Below are positions 7,311-17,123 of a stretch of 26,547 bases of DNA, piece after piece; within the stretch, counting starts at the first letter, position 1; each line of letters starts with the position of its first letter. The DNA is from a virus. The stretch lies in the IMG/VR virus record IMGVR_UViG_3300028835_000846, positions 1 through 26,547 of that record, one strand, 5' to 3'. The position numbers were made by a program, and so were the translations under genes. The notes under the pieces were generated by a model. That model was not told the DNA's origin and ran no database searches. It saw only the letters and a list, made by a program, of their open reading frames with translations.

Positions 7311-10300
7311 TGCTCCATAATGGGAACCCGGTCATAAAATGTTACCAAGTATGCGTCCATCTTCGGGTCGGCCCTTCTCATTTCCTCTCGCTTGTCTCCA
7401 AGCACTGATCCCACAGTAGGAATTCTTATTCGATCTGCCCATGCAAAGAGTCCCCTCATATAGCTGCTGCCCCGGTATTTATCATAAAGCGCTCGATCTT
7501 CCTCGTAGGCTCTAACCATTGCTGCGTAGAGTTCGCTAGCATATTTATTACTCTTCGCCATATCTCTAACAATCCATTCCTCTTGCTCTCCCCTATCCTT
7601 TGGGTACCGCCCACTAGCCAACAATGTCTCCTCTACTTCCCAGTATGGCCTCAGGTGTTCCTTAGCCGCCCTTAGTTCAACCACTAGAGGAGGTTCTTCT
7701 CTTAATCTTGCCAACTCTCTTTGAACCCACTCATAGGTAGGTCTCCCCCATTCTAAAATAAACTCTTGTTCTCTTTTCTCTATCTCATCCCAAAGCGGGT
7801 TGCCACTCTCATCCTCCAACCCCCCCTTCTCATACATCAGCCAGACATACTCGTCATACGCTGCGATGTTCCGTATACTGGATTCCTCTTCCTCGGCCCC
7901 CCATTGGTCGAAGAGTTCATAAACATCGGGGAAGTCTACCCTTAACTGCTGGCGCCTATTGTAAACAGCCGTGCCTATGTCAGAAATCTTGCCCCGGAAT
8001 GTTCTCCCTGCACCCTTTGCCTTCTCAATCTCTTCCTCTGTTAAAGTGGTATCACCCTCACGCCATCTCTTCTTTAGCTCCATATTGTGCTGGTATTCAG
8101 TTATGGCAATATCCCACTGCCCTTGACGATATACCTCAATCTGGTTTGACGATTCCTGCCATTTCCCATATCTCTTCTTCTCCTCATCGCCTCGCTTAAT
8201 GCTTTGCAGGGAACTCTCGAGCTCCAGTGCTGCCAAATCAGGATTGGTCTTTATCAATACTTCCTTCTGGCCTTTGCTTAAATGCCCCCACTCCAAAGTT
8301 CCCGCATTTCGCATACCTATTTGTTCGGTTGTAAGATCAGGGGCAAATGGAGCCAGTCTATCCCGTTCCTCTTTTAGGTAATCCCAGATAGATTTAGGGA
8401 AGGTTCTCATGCCCATTATTTCGGCGAGAAGCGATACGAAGTTTGCCTTATCCTTTTGAGTCGTAACACTTTGCATTGCAATCGGGGTTACAAAGCCAAG
8501 CAAATACCTTGCCACATCTCCTGTGTCCTCTAATGGATCCCCAAAGTAGTTTACGGCTGTTCCCCCGGCAAGTAGCTTTATCGGGTTTTCGGTCAGCCTC
8601 GTCAACTGAGCACTCTTATTATAGAGAAACTTTAGGATAGGGTTATCCCTCCGGCTAAAGACAAACAAATCTGACGGGTCTGTAACCGCACTCGCCATCA
8701 AGTTGGATTGAAACCGCACAAACGACATCATAAAGCCACCAACACCAACATTCTGGTTGCCTATACGAACAGTCATAAAGGTGGGGTAACGAGGGTCAAG
8801 GTTGGGTGTTTGCCCTAATGCGTTACAGGTCCCGATATAGACCGCCATCCCTCCAGCCATAAGCCCCCCCAGGGACTCACGGGCTAGCTGACCTCTTATG
8901 CCCCCACGGAAAATGTCTGCTATAAGAGCAAAGCCTGCCCTCGTATATCGGGGGGCAAAGAATACCCAGCCTGACTCAATAGCTGCCTGACTAGCACCAA
9001 TCCCTAGACCCTGACTCGATGTTACCCCTGTCATCTTATTTATGGTTTGCACGAGCTCAGCGTAGTCTTTTGGCTCAACCAAAGGCTTCAAACTTCGCCA
9101 AAGTTCAACTCTGGCAACATCCCCAAAAGCACCGAAGGCTGCTTCGGCTCTCCCATAAGTCTGTCTCAAGACCCAAAGTGGCGGCGTGGCTGTCCCTTTT
9201 GGTAAACGCCCCCCTGCTGTAGTAATAGTCCTTATCAGATTTTGGATGGTAGACATCGCCTCATAAAATTCAGACCCGCCGACATAGCCACCATGCTTTA
9301 CAAACTCAGCAATCGCTGCCTCATTCTTCACCAAGTATTTAGCATGAATGGTATAATCGAGAAGAGTATGGAAAGACCGTGTTACCGAATTTGCCCAAAC
9401 AAAGGTCGGCTTCCCAGCCAGAGCATTTGCTACATCTTGCCCGAAAACAGGTAGCCCGTGAATAAATGCAGCCGACATATCAAGAGCAGCAACCGCAGTT
9501 CGCAATAGCCCACTTACTGTGGCACTTGCTCTAAGCCACGCATTTGTCTCAGTCTTGAACGCTTTGGTTATAGTAGCAACTATCTCCTCATCAAACAGCT
9601 TACCGGCAAAAGCAGGGTGTTGAATATAGTTCTTATCTATAGGTCTCCGAGCTATCTCCACCGCAGTCTTATATTGCCTTTTAAGCACATTCAGTTCAGC
9701 GCGAGTTACTTTTATCTGAGCTTCAATGTCGACAAGAAGTTCTTTAATAAGGGCTTCTCGCTCCGCACTCGGTATTTTATAAGCCTGTTTGTATATTTGG
9801 TTAAGCAACTTAACAGATAACCTTGCCTCAACATTCAGCTTTGTTAAAGTCGCCGTGAGTTCACCAGGCAGGACATTCTTCTCTCCAATAATGATACCTT
9901 TAGCAACTCGTTCACCTCGCACCTCAGCTAATACTTCCAGAAATCTTGCACGGGTAATCTTCGTGGACTGCCATTGCTCCTTCGAGATAGCCTTAACTGT
10001 CTTCTCCAGTACAGGCATCGGTATCTCTGTAATCTGCCTCAGCTTAGCCCCTAATGCAGGAAACCTTACCTCTGCTGCTTTTATTGTTCCTTCAGGTATC
10101 TTCCACCATTGCCTCACCCTTTGAACAGTTGCCTTGAGACCTGGCGTATAATGGAAATGTTTAACACCCTTTGCAGTAAACTCAATCCTGCCACCACCAA
10201 GATATTTCGACTTATTTGCCGTATCTCTCAATGCCTGAATTAGCGTGGGCTGTTGTCGTGCAACAATTTGAGTCGGGGTTATACCCTTTGGGCTAATCGT

Positions 10301-12985
10301 ATCTGCCAGACGCTTATCAGCTACCATCCTAATAATGCCGTCGAGGTAAGCCCCGATATATTCCTCGGCACTCCCTCCATAGGGGACCCCAACCTGAATG
10401 CCCTCCATCATAGTCTCGTGTTGCCTAATTCTCGCAAAGAACGGCGTTGTCCCAACACGAGCTCCTGTATAAGAAATAACCTCCCCTTTAGCCAAACCAA
10501 AGTGGGTAGTTCGAGGAACATAATGCAAACCTTCCAGCATTTCCCGCTTGTTGATCCTGACATCATGCCGTAACGCAAACGCTACTGCCTCATCAACAAC
10601 CTCATGCAATTTGGTAATATAGGTTGCCTGCTCAGGCGTAAACAGGTATTTACATAGAGGAGAAGCAGGTATCGTCTCAAGAATATCCCCCAATGCCATA
10701 CTCGCTCCCTCTTGACCTGGCTTTACTCTAACCTTAGTAACAAACGGGGCGTCCACGCTCTCCTCCGGGAGAACCTTCACCACCTCTTCTTTAGGGAATT
10801 TCGCCCTTTCTCCTCGAACAACAACTTTCTTCAACTGGATACCGAATAATCTGGTGCTTTGCCCCACAGATGCCAGTTCACCCGACACCCAGTAGCTCTT
10901 CCAGCTTTGCATAACTACTGTGTCGTCCAGCCATACTATTACTGCTTGTCGGGCTGCGGTATCCGCAGTGGCTGATTTATTGACCCTCTCTATCACCCAC
11001 TTCGCCTGTGGATTCTTTGCGGCATAAAGCCCCGCTTGGCGGTACATATCAGGATTGAAACGAACAGCCGCCACCTCTTCTACAGAACGAAGCATAAAGG
11101 TGTGCATATCCCCGTGAAAGGCGTTAATCTCACCAGCCTTTGCCTCAAAAAGGTTCTTGGCTCTAGCCCATGTCTCCTGCGACACCCATAAGGGCTTTGG
11201 ACCCTTTATCATGGTTTGTGAGATTACGGTAAGTGAGGGATGCTCTGCGGTAGAATACACTGTGCCCAAACGACTCTCGGTAACTCTAGCGTTAGGCCAA
11301 ATTCTTTCAATAAACAGAGATTTAGGCATTGCAACATCAAGCTCTTTGACATAAATCATCTCATTAAGCCCTGCCATATCCTCGGGGATAAGTTTACCGG
11401 TCACCACATAGTTTTTTACCTCAGACATATCCCTGGCAAATACCTCGAGGCCCTTCGTCTCAGGCGTAATTCCTCGAACAACATAAGCCGCGTGAGGAGC
11501 TTCGGCTGTAGGGCGAGTGGCACTTACCTGCAAGCCTTTAGGCATGGCTGTTTTGTTTAATGCCTTTAAGTTCAGGGCAGAGGCTACAGTTCTCACCCCA
11601 TAGCGAACTGGAATTGTAATAGGCTTTAGAGTCGCCTTTACAACACCAACCACTGCTTTACTAACAACCCCGCCAGTCCAGAGAACAGACCTCGCTGCTA
11701 GCGCCGCGGGTTCCATAGTCGCCGCTGTAACCGCGGTTACGGGCTTCATAAGGTTAGCGATCTTAGGTAATTGTGCTCGAAGGGCAGGATGCTCAACCGC
11801 TAACTTTGTCCACTGCATCATGCGAATAGTCTCAGGAGTCCACCCAAGTGTACCCCGAATCGCAGTCGGCGCCCCAGCGATACCTCTAACACCTTGCAAT
11901 GCCGCTCCATAAGGGAACATAAACCACGGGGCTATCTCCACAACACCCTTTACCCCCCACGGGTAGTCCATTTCACGGTAACGCTCCAGTGCCTCTTGGG
12001 TAAAAGGCAAAGGCATCTCTCGTAGTTCCCTGAAGGCTCTTTCCCCACCCGGTGTCCCTATACCTATAGCAGCTAAGGGAGCAAGCCACCCTGTCTCGAC
12101 TCCCATCATAAAAGCAGCGGCAAAATACTCTTCCCCCCTCTTAATAGTCCCGAAAACCGCTTCTACTTTTTCCTGATGGAATCCTGAGAGAATACCTAGG
12201 GGAACTGTAATAGGAAGAAGCGGAGCCATATATAGAGGAGCACCAAGAACAGTCGCCTCAAAAGATGCGGTTATCTTTTCCCACGAGGACTTTTCTGCCC
12301 ATGCTGACAGAGGCATATACTTTTCAGGATAAAGCAAAATATCGGCAAGCCCTGCAAGCGTTTCCTCAGCCATAGCCAGGGCCTCGGTTCGGGTCTCCGG
12401 CTCTTCCTCTTGCTCCCAGAAGTATCGATATTTCTCAAGAGCGGTCTGATATTCAGGGATTAAAGCTGAAACCGCATCGATGTCCTCATCTTTCTTTAAG
12501 AGTTCCTGGAGATTACCAGCATAACTTGATATTGCCTCCTGAACCTCAAAGAATTCGGCCGCCTTCTGCTTTTGTTCCGCCATAGCAGCATCAAGTGCTG
12601 CTATATTTTCTGTATACCATTCCTCTGCCGCTTTATATTGCCTCCACTCATCCCCTCTTTCTATCATCTCTTTAGGGGGCAATCCTGCAACAGCCTCAGC
12701 AAACCCAGTTTCTATTTTGGACTTCTCTTCCTCATACCATTTCGTACTCTCGGCCTCTTGCTCTTCCCGGGCAGAAGGCAAGGCGGGTTTTCTTATTGGC
12801 TTAGGGAGTGTAGGCAATGGCTCCTCAATAGGAACTTCCTTAATTGCCTCTCTCTCTAGTTTCCGTAGCTCGCTTAGTGGTTTTAGCAGAGGGGCCTCCT
12901 TAGTCTCCTCAACTTCCTCTACTTCCCACCATTTTCTTTTAGCAGGCTTTGGCTTTGCTTCAGGGGATGCGCCAGGATATAACAT
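7307..12985 (-). CDS. Giant polyvalent/ejection-type virion protein, 1892 aa
   Basis: The start is ATG 12985, not the GTG at 12997: the ATG overlaps the previous stop as TAATG and has SD GGAGGAA. Residues below count from that GTG. The N-terminus (1-220) is Lys/Glu/Pro-rich and helical. Hydrophobic patches follow at about 247-272 (LGAPLYMAPLLPITVPLGIL) and 292-316. A mixed alpha/beta middle spans about 500-1000, and a basic helical region about 1000-1120. A phage-type C-terminal region at about 1150-1530 contains LRTAVAALDMSAAFIHGLP, ESGWVFFAPRYTRAGFALI and FMTVRIGNQNVGVGGFMMSF. The last ~360 residues are highly charged, helical and Trp/Tyr-rich. The region around FAPRYTRAG resembles large polyvalent protein domains of podovirus-type phages (LPD38-like, from memory). 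Such proteins are packed in the head and ejected with DNA. Membrane-interacting patches fit that role, but no enzymatic motif is clear. Confidence 0.8.
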   Translation of the reverse strand: MLYPGASPEAKPKPAKRKWWEVEEVEETKEAPLLKPLSELRKLEREAIKEVPIEEPLPTLPKPIRKPALPSAREEQEAESTKWYEEEKSKIETGFAEAVAGLPPKEMIERGDEWRQYKAAEEWYTENIAALDAAMAEQKQKAAEFFEVQEAISSYAGNLQELLKKDEDIDAVSALIPEYQTALEKYRYFWEQEEEPETRTEALAMAEETLAGLADILLYPEKYMPLSAWAEKSSWEKITASFEATVLGAPLYMAPLLPITVPLGILSGFHQEKVEAVFGTIKRGEEYFAAAFMMGVETGWLAPLAAIGIGTPGGERAFRELREMPLPFTQEALERYREMDYPWGVKGVVEIAPWFMFPYGAALQGVRGIAGAPTAIRGTLGWTPETIRMMQWTKLAVEHPALRAQLPKIANLMKPVTAVTAATMEPAALAARSVLWTGGVVSKAVVGVVKATLKPITIPVRYGVRTVASALNLKALNKTAMPKGLQVSATRPTAEAPHAAYVVRGITPETKGLEVFARDMSEVKNYVVTGKLIPEDMAGLNEMIYVKELDVAMPKSLFIERIWPNARVTESRLGTVYSTAEHPSLTVISQTMIKGPKPLWVSQETWARAKNLFEAKAGEINAFHGDMHTFMLRSVEEVAAVRFNPDMYRQAGLYAAKNPQAKWVIERVNKSATADTAARQAVIVWLDDTVVMQSWKSYWVSGELASVGQSTRLFGIQLKKVVVRGERAKFPKEEVVKVLPEESVDAPFVTKVRVKPGQEGASMALGDILETIPASPLCKYLFTPEQATYITKLHEVVDEAVAFALRHDVRINKREMLEGLHYVPRTTHFGLAKGEVISYTGARVGTTPFFARIRQHETMMEGIQVGVPYGGSAEEYIGAYLDGIIRMVADKRLADTISPKGITPTQIVARQQPTLIQALRDTANKSKYLGGGRIEFTAKGVKHFHYTPGLKATVQRVRQWWKIPEGTIKAAEVRFPALGAKLRQITEIPMPVLEKTVKAISKEQWQSTKITRARFLEVLAEVRGERVAKGIIIGEKNVLPGELTATLTKLNVEARLSVKLLNQIYKQAYKIPSAEREALIKELLVDIEAQIKVTRAELNVLKRQYKTAVEIARRPIDKNYIQHPAFAGKLFDEEIVATITKAFKTETNAWLRASATVSGLLRTAVAALDMSAAFIHGLPVFGQDVANALAGKPTFVWANSVTRSFHTLLDYTIHAKYLVKNEAAIAEFVKHGGYVGGSEFYEAMSTIQNLIRTITTAGGRLPKGTATPPLWVLRQTYGRAEAAFGAFGDVARVELWRSLKPLVEPKDYAELVQTINKMTGVTSSQGLGIGASQAAIESGWVFFAPRYTRAGFALIADIFRGGIRGQLARESLGGLMAGGMAVYIGTCNALGQTPNLDPRYPTFMTVRIGNQNVGVGGFMMSFVRFQSNLMASAVTDPSDLFVFSRRDNPILKFLYNKSAQLTRLTENPIKLLAGGTAVNYFGDPLEDTGDVARYLLGFVTPIAMQSVTTQKDKANFVSLLAEIMGMRTFPKSIWDYLKEERDRLAPFAPDLTTEQIGMRNAGTLEWGHLSKGQKEVLIKTNPDLAALELESSLQSIKRGDEEKKRYGKWQESSNQIEVYRQGQWDIAITEYQHNMELKKRWREGDTTLTEEEIEKAKGAGRTFRGKISDIGTAVYNRRQQLRVDFPDVYELFDQWGAEEEESSIRNIAAYDEYVWLMYEKGGLEDESGNPLWDEIEKREQEFILEWGRPTYEWVQRELARLREEPPLVVELRAAKEHLRPYWEVEETLLASGRYPKDRGEQEEWIVRDMAKSNKYASELYAAMVRAYEEDRALYDKYRGSSYMRGLFAWADRIRIPTVGSVLGDKREEMRRADPKMDAYLVTFYDRVPIMEQ

Positions 12986-13152
12986 TATTCCTCCCACCAG
13001 CGCTTTATGCGTTTCTCCAGTCTTCTCCTGACTCGCTCATGCCTCTTCTTCTCATCGCCACTCCCCATCTCTTGCTTAATCTCTTCACGAACTTCAGTGA
13101 TAAGAAATTTAACCTCTTCCCTTGCCTCTTGAAACAGATTTTGCTTTGGCAT
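12985..13152 (-). CDS. Small charged helical protein after portal, 55 aa
   Basis: Translation from ATG 13152 gives a protein beginning MPKQNLFQEAREEVKFLITE and ending RLEKRIKRWWEE. Its TAA overlaps the giant gene's ATG as TAATG, and its own ATG lies 2 nt after the portal stop (TAATAATG). Both junctions are too neat for chance, and they also fix the start of the giant gene. The product is almost entirely charged amphipathic helix with an Arg/Lys-rich C-terminus. It has no family I recognise. A cofactor of the portal or giant protein is possible on position alone. No strong SD precedes it, so it probably depends on re-initiation after the portal gene. Confidence 0.75.
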   Translation of the reverse strand: MPKQNLFQEAREEVKFLITEVREEIKQEMGSGDEKKRHERVRRRLEKRIKRWWEE

Positions 13153-13154
13153 TA

Positions 13155-14897
13155 TTACTCTCCGAAACCAAGCTCCTCGCCCTCACTATACCCAAAACCG
13201 CCACCAGCATGACCTGGCGTCTTAGGGGTCATCTGGACCGGGGTAAGAAGTTCTTGGAACTCCCGCTTTTCTCCCGCGCTTGCCTCACGCATAGGGCCAC
13301 CTTCTACCTCGCCTTCTTGTCTCCCCTCTGCCTGCTCCATCTGTTCCTCAATGCCCATTTCCTTTGCTATCTCACGGGCAAGCATCTGAATAAGAGCCGG
13401 GTCTTCAAACAATCTATCCTTAATAAGCCCTCTGCGAATGGCTGAGATGTTTGCACTATCCAGATAATCCTTGCCGTGAGCGGTTTCAAAGTCAATTAGA
13501 CCTCTTGCCTTCAGCATACTGGCTATAATAGACCTGAGCCGTTTCTTGGCAATATCCTCATACTTGAATGTAACCTCGGGGCGATAGTAGCCTCGTATCT
13601 CTTCTGGTCTAATATGTATGCCGGGTATCTTTTGCTTTACCACATTTTCCAGGAGAAACAGGGATTGAGCCAGGACATCGGCATACGCTGACTCCATACT
13701 ATTTATCAGTGTCCGATACAGCTTCTCGCCACGCTCAAGCAGGATTTCCTCGAAGATAGCCGATGTAACCCCTGCGGGTCTATCGCCAGAGAGCAACTTC
13801 GCCCCCCACATTCTCTCGATTTCCTGGTCCATATAGAGAACCATATTGTAGAGGTCTGGGCTAACAGGCAAAAGCGGCCACGGCTCCAATTCGGTATCAG
13901 TCTCAAGTTCGGTTACATCACCAGGTGCAAGCCCAACCTTCAGGCCACCAGCTGGGGCGTTACGCAACCGCCACCGACCAATAGCTGACACCTGTAAGAT
14001 TATGCTCACCGATGTCAGCGCCCTGGACTTCTCTTTAATCTGATTTATAACAGGATAGATTAGCCCCACCGCTCTCTGCTCAGGCTTGCCGTAAGGACTA
14101 TTCTTTCCCAGCCCACTCCACACCAGCGTATACGGCACAAGCCCGTAAGGGTTCGTAGGATCTCGCAGATTTTCTGTCCTTGTCTTCTCATTCCCTGCAA
14201 TATACAGCCACGAGTCCTTATCAAAATAGGTAGTAAAATCCACCTCGCCCTTATAGGGGTCAGCGTTTTTGTAATCAGGGAACTCTGCCATAAGCACAGA
14301 GGGCTGCACTTTATAGAACTCTATCATATCCGTAGGTGTGGTCTCCCCTACCGGTGGTAGCATATTCAATGGGTCAATGGCGCTAATAACCAGTGGTAGT
14401 GTTGTTGACCTTTCTGCCTCCCACAGGGCTTCCCTATACTCAAAATCCTCTTTGCTTTCTCCTGCTCCTTTCTCGGGCGGATTGCCCCAAGCCTCCCTAT
14501 CATAGAGGGTTCTCAATCCACTAAGTCCATAGATGCAGACATTCTTGCCAGCTTCAGACAAAGGCGACAGGGCTTTTGTAAAAGCCCAGCGGTTAAGCAA
14601 GGCATACGATAACTCTTCCAGTTTGTCTGCCTGCTGCTTAGACTTATCCGACTTGCCTAATGGCTCAAAGTGGATGGAGACTGAGCTCGGTCTAATATGA
14701 GCGGACACCTCCTCCACCATTGTTCTTGAGATTGTTGTTAAAACCTCGTGTAGCTTGTTCTTGTTACGGAGATCGGGCTGGAGTACATGGAAATCGCCAT
14801 TAAACATTCTAAGAGACTCTTCCATCTGGCGGTGCATCTCCCTGTAGAATTTCACCCGGTAGTTCTTAATCTCAAACACTTCGTCAATCGTTTTCAT
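13155..14897 (-). CDS. Portal protein, 580 aa
   Basis: This is the dodecameric ring at the packaging vertex. Evidence is position directly after the large terminase, size typical of portals, and order of elements. An N-terminal helical part contains MEESLRMFNGDF and ISRTMVEEVSAHIRPSSVSI. A wing region carries GLSGLRTLYDREAW, LPLVISAIDPLNMLPPVG and YGLVPYTLVWSGLGKNSPYG. A stem/clip region contains LIYPVINQIKEKSRALTS and the basic-aromatic WRLRNAPAGGLK. The crown-proximal helices include RMWGAKLLSGDRPAGVTSAI and LINSMESAYADVLAQSLFLL. GxxxxGVTSAI is the segment that in many portals leads into the long stem helix. The C-terminal ~80 residues are Glu-rich and Gly-rich and probably disordered. SD AGGAGGTT precedes ATG 14897, 9 nt after the terminase stop. 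Confidence 0.88.
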   Translation of the reverse strand: MKTIDEVFEIKNYRVKFYREMHRQMEESLRMFNGDFHVLQPDLRNKNKLHEVLTTISRTMVEEVSAHIRPSSVSIHFEPLGKSDKSKQQADKLEELSYALLNRWAFTKALSPLSEAGKNVCIYGLSGLRTLYDREAWGNPPEKGAGESKEDFEYREALWEAERSTTLPLVISAIDPLNMLPPVGETTPTDMIEFYKVQPSVLMAEFPDYKNADPYKGEVDFTTYFDKDSWLYIAGNEKTRTENLRDPTNPYGLVPYTLVWSGLGKNSPYGKPEQRAVGLIYPVINQIKEKSRALTSVSIILQVSAIGRWRLRNAPAGGLKVGLAPGDVTELETDTELEPWPLLPVSPDLYNMVLYMDQEIERMWGAKLLSGDRPAGVTSAIFEEILLERGEKLYRTLINSMESAYADVLAQSLFLLENVVKQKIPGIHIRPEEIRGYYRPEVTFKYEDIAKKRLRSIIASMLKARGLIDFETAHGKDYLDSANISAIRRGLIKDRLFEDPALIQMLAREIAKEMGIEEQMEQAEGRQEGEVEGGPMREASAGEKREFQELLTPVQMTPKTPGHAGGGFGYSEGEELGFGE

Positions 14898-14906
14898 AGC
14901 AACCTC

Positions 14907-16346
14907 CTAAATAAATGGGGATTGGTGTGTTACCCCAACAGGTGCTCTATTCACCCTGATATAGCCATACTTGCCGACAAGCCAATAATACAGAGCCTTA
15001 GCCGCGTGGTTGTTCTTATCCATCGGCTTACCAGTATTCTTATCCCTGAGCCAGGGACCCCCATTCTCAATCGGCGATTTACCCCCGCCAGCCTCTGAGA
15101 TAAGCCCCTTACATGTCCTGTTCACAAAGAGATGCGGCAAATTCGTTACCGGGTCAATCTTGAGGAATGTCCTTAACCTGTCAATCCCGCCGGCCTCCTC
15201 GATTTTATTAGTTCTCAGGTGGAGGCCAGTTTTCTTTTGCCATATCTCCGTGTCCGAAGACATCTCCCTCAACCCCACAGTATGGTGTTGTTTGGCTGCA
15301 ATGTCAATAACACCACCCCGCACATTCTTCCACCAGGGCTTATTAAGAACAATGGGGTCTATTATCTCCTCGGTGACATATCCTCTCAGATAAATCTCGT
15401 CCACAACATAGATGTTACCGGCCCACTCCTGAATTACGAGAATCGCATAAGCCCCCGACTTAAACGCTCCCCCGGGGTCCACCGCTAAATCCACTGGCAG
15501 ATCAGACTTGAAGGCAAAATCGCCTATATGGGCTTCAGGCTTGAATTCCCTCAAGATGATATTCGATGGCGAACATGGCTTACCCGCAAAGCGCTCATTA
15601 AATATATCCTCTGGCAGTATCTCCTCGTAGTGCTTTATCTGCGAGTCTTCCCGACCCTCAGGATACCTGTGGATGTTAGACCAGCTTGGCATAAAAAAGG
15701 TCTTCGCCCCTTCCGGGTTCGAAGCCTGATATTCAGTAACCTTCTGGGCATACCACCCTAAACTTCCCTCGATTGTGCCTGAGTACAGCAGCCACCCCCT
15801 TGCAGCCGCCACCCTTGTCCTGCACCTCTGGACAGCATCCCAGTTAACCTGTGCTGCCTCGCAGATAACTATGCCACTCGGGGACTCTTGCCCAACACGA
15901 TGCAAATCCTTGAGGCTTATGGTCTTGATTATAGCCGCCCCGTTGCAGAGCTTCAGAACACATTGCCCATAACCTGCGTTGGAGCTATATCCTATATGCT
16001 CCCTCTTATTCCATATCAGACTGAGCTTTATGGCATCCTCCATGCAATACTCAAACTCTTTCTTCGCATTGTTATAATCAGAACCCGCGAGCCACCATAT
16101 CGAAGGGGTCCCCTCGGTGTCGGGCCCCTCAACCATACACCGGCTCATCGTTTCCTTTGCAGAGGCAAAACTCTTGCCGCTTTGCTCCCCCCCACTTATC
16201 CACTTCTCCCTCATCTCCGCATCATAAAGGTCGGCGAAATGAGCTTCCTCCTGCTCCTTGGTGGGCTTATACCCCAGCAGTTTAAAAATCCCTTGCCTCT
16301 GCTCTAGTGACGCTTTCACAGTTCCTCTAACGCCATCCTCTTGCAT
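14907..16346 (-). CDS. terL: Terminase large subunit (packaging ATPase-nuclease), 479 aa
   Basis: The N-terminal ATPase has Walker A GGEQSGKS (residues 52-59), Walker B GIVICEAAQ (158-166) and coupling motif LLYSGTIEGS (186-195). The C-terminal RNase H-like nuclease has LAVDPGG (first acidic residue near D290), GGVIDIAAK (D348) and DKNNHAAKALYYW near the end. In Walker B the first acidic position is Cys (C162), followed by the catalytic Glu (E163), which is unusual. The enzyme translocates DNA into the prohead and makes the genome cuts. The ATG at 16346 lies 31 nt inside the upstream gene. GTG 16319 gives a GTGA overlap with an AGAGGA SD and is a credible alternative (470 aa). The seven small genes between it and terS are an uncommon separation. 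Confidence 0.93.
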   Translation of the reverse strand: MQEDGVRGTVKASLEQRQGIFKLLGYKPTKEQEEAHFADLYDAEMREKWISGGEQSGKSFASAKETMSRCMVEGPDTEGTPSIWWLAGSDYNNAKKEFEYCMEDAIKLSLIWNKREHIGYSSNAGYGQCVLKLCNGAAIIKTISLKDLHRVGQESPSGIVICEAAQVNWDAVQRCRTRVAAARGWLLYSGTIEGSLGWYAQKVTEYQASNPEGAKTFFMPSWSNIHRYPEGREDSQIKHYEEILPEDIFNERFAGKPCSPSNIILREFKPEAHIGDFAFKSDLPVDLAVDPGGAFKSGAYAILVIQEWAGNIYVVDEIYLRGYVTEEIIDPIVLNKPWWKNVRGGVIDIAAKQHHTVGLREMSSDTEIWQKKTGLHLRTNKIEEAGGIDRLRTFLKIDPVTNLPHLFVNRTCKGLISEAGGGKSPIENGGPWLRDKNTGKPMDKNNHAAKALYYWLVGKYGYIRVNRAPVGVTHQSPFI

Positions 16347-16762
16347 TTAGGACACTTCCTCCGTGGCTTCTTCCCTCGAACTTGGACCCCGCAATTCGAG
16401 CACTTGAACTGCCGGTATTCCTCATAGGGTCTCTCCTTTGCTAGCTTCACAGCTTCCCCTACTCCCTCTATCCCCCATTTCATAGCTTTGCCTGGAAGGC
16501 TTTCTCCCATAGACTCATCTATCAACCTCTCTTCCCTTTTGTCCAGATAGTCCACTATCGCCTCTATCACATTCCCCAGAGCATACCCCTGAACGCCCTG
16601 TCCCTTTATCAGCACCGCCTGCTCCCTCAGTATCCCGTAGTCTAACTCCCGCAACGGCGCCAGTATCTCTTCTATTACCTTCAGCCTCTTTTCAAACTCC
16701 AGCCCTGTCTTGATAAACGCTTCCTGTATCTCGGCTTTTGTCGGGTTCTTCTCTTCACTCAT
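16316..16762 (-). CDS. Zinc-ribbon protein upstream of terL, 148 aa
   Basis: Start ATG 16762 is preferred over a start 16 codons upstream because GGGGAGG sits 7 nt before it and the ATG overlaps the previous stop (ATGA). The first ~110 residues are helical and charged (EKRLKVIEEILAPLRELDYG, IEAIVDYLDKREERLIDES). The last ~30 form a zinc ribbon, FKCSNCGVQVRG then RKCPKCKRM, two CxxC knuckles. Helical body plus a metal knuckle next to the large terminase suggests a packaging or DNA-binding cofactor, but there is no direct evidence. It is not the typical small terminase, which is better matched by the gene starting at 18767. Confidence 0.75.
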   Translation of the reverse strand: MSEEKNPTKAEIQEAFIKTGLEFEKRLKVIEEILAPLRELDYGILREQAVLIKGQGVQGYALGNVIEAIVDYLDKREERLIDESMGESLPGKAMKWGIEGVGEAVKLAKERPYEEYRQFKCSNCGVQVRGKKPRRKCPKCKRMALEEL

Positions 16763-16926
16763 TTTGTAGCCTCCCCTTTTAATTTCCTGAATATCGTGTC
16801 CTTTATCCAATACTTCCCAATTTGCACTTCCCCTTCTCTTACTGCCACAACAACAAAAGTAGCTGGTTTACCATAAGCGGTTTCTCCGTATGTTACTATG
16901 TCTCCTCTTTTAAATTCCCCCCTCAT
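16759..16926 (-). CDS. Small SH3-like/beta protein, 55 aa
   Basis: Read from ATG 16926, the product starts MRGEFKRGDIVTYGETAYGK and has FVVVAVREGEVQIGKYWIKD. Both ends lock to neighbours: the start overlaps the previous stop (ATGA), and the stop overlaps the next ATG (AAAATGA). The SD (GGAGGTAAAGG) is inside the preceding gene. FKRGDIVTYG, then valine-rich strands, then WIKDTIFRKL resembles small KOW/SH3-like barrels that regulate binding, but this is only a visual impression. The function is unknown. Confidence 0.72.
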   Translation of the reverse strand: MRGEFKRGDIVTYGETAYGKPATFVVVAVREGEVQIGKYWIKDTIFRKLKGEATK

Positions 16927-17108
16927 CCTTTACCTCCTTCTTTTTTTCCGCACTCAAGACATTCTCCCTCTAATATCTTTCCACACTTCGGGCAATGCTC
17001 GTGAGAATTCGGAACTCTCATCTGACACCTCGGACACCAACGCCAACCACCAAACTCTAGCTTGTCAGAACTCGGAGGCCAGCTTTTTTCTTCTGTACCA
17101 CTTGTCAT
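16923..17108 (-). CDS. Zinc-ribbon microprotein, 61 aa
   Basis: The protein is dominated by Cys knuckles: WCPRCQMRV at about residues 24-32, HCPKCGKIL at 38-46, and a third CLEC at about 50-53. The C-terminus KKEGGKG is lysine- and glycine-rich, and its codons supply the SD for the next gene. The two first knuckles form a standard zinc ribbon, and the third pair could hold a second metal or be a spare. Such proteins bind nucleic acid or a protein partner. The specific role here is unknown. SD AAGGAGGAAACC precedes the ATG. Confidence 0.72.
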   Translation of the reverse strand: MTSGTEEKSWPPSSDKLEFGGWRWCPRCQMRVPNSHEHCPKCGKILEGECLECGKKEGGKG

Positions 17109-17123
17109 TAGGTTTCCTCCTTT

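Noticed and set aside
15888-16307. 139-aa plus-strand frame
   Set aside because: It is antisense to the large terminase, across its Walker A and B motifs. No independent coding signal.
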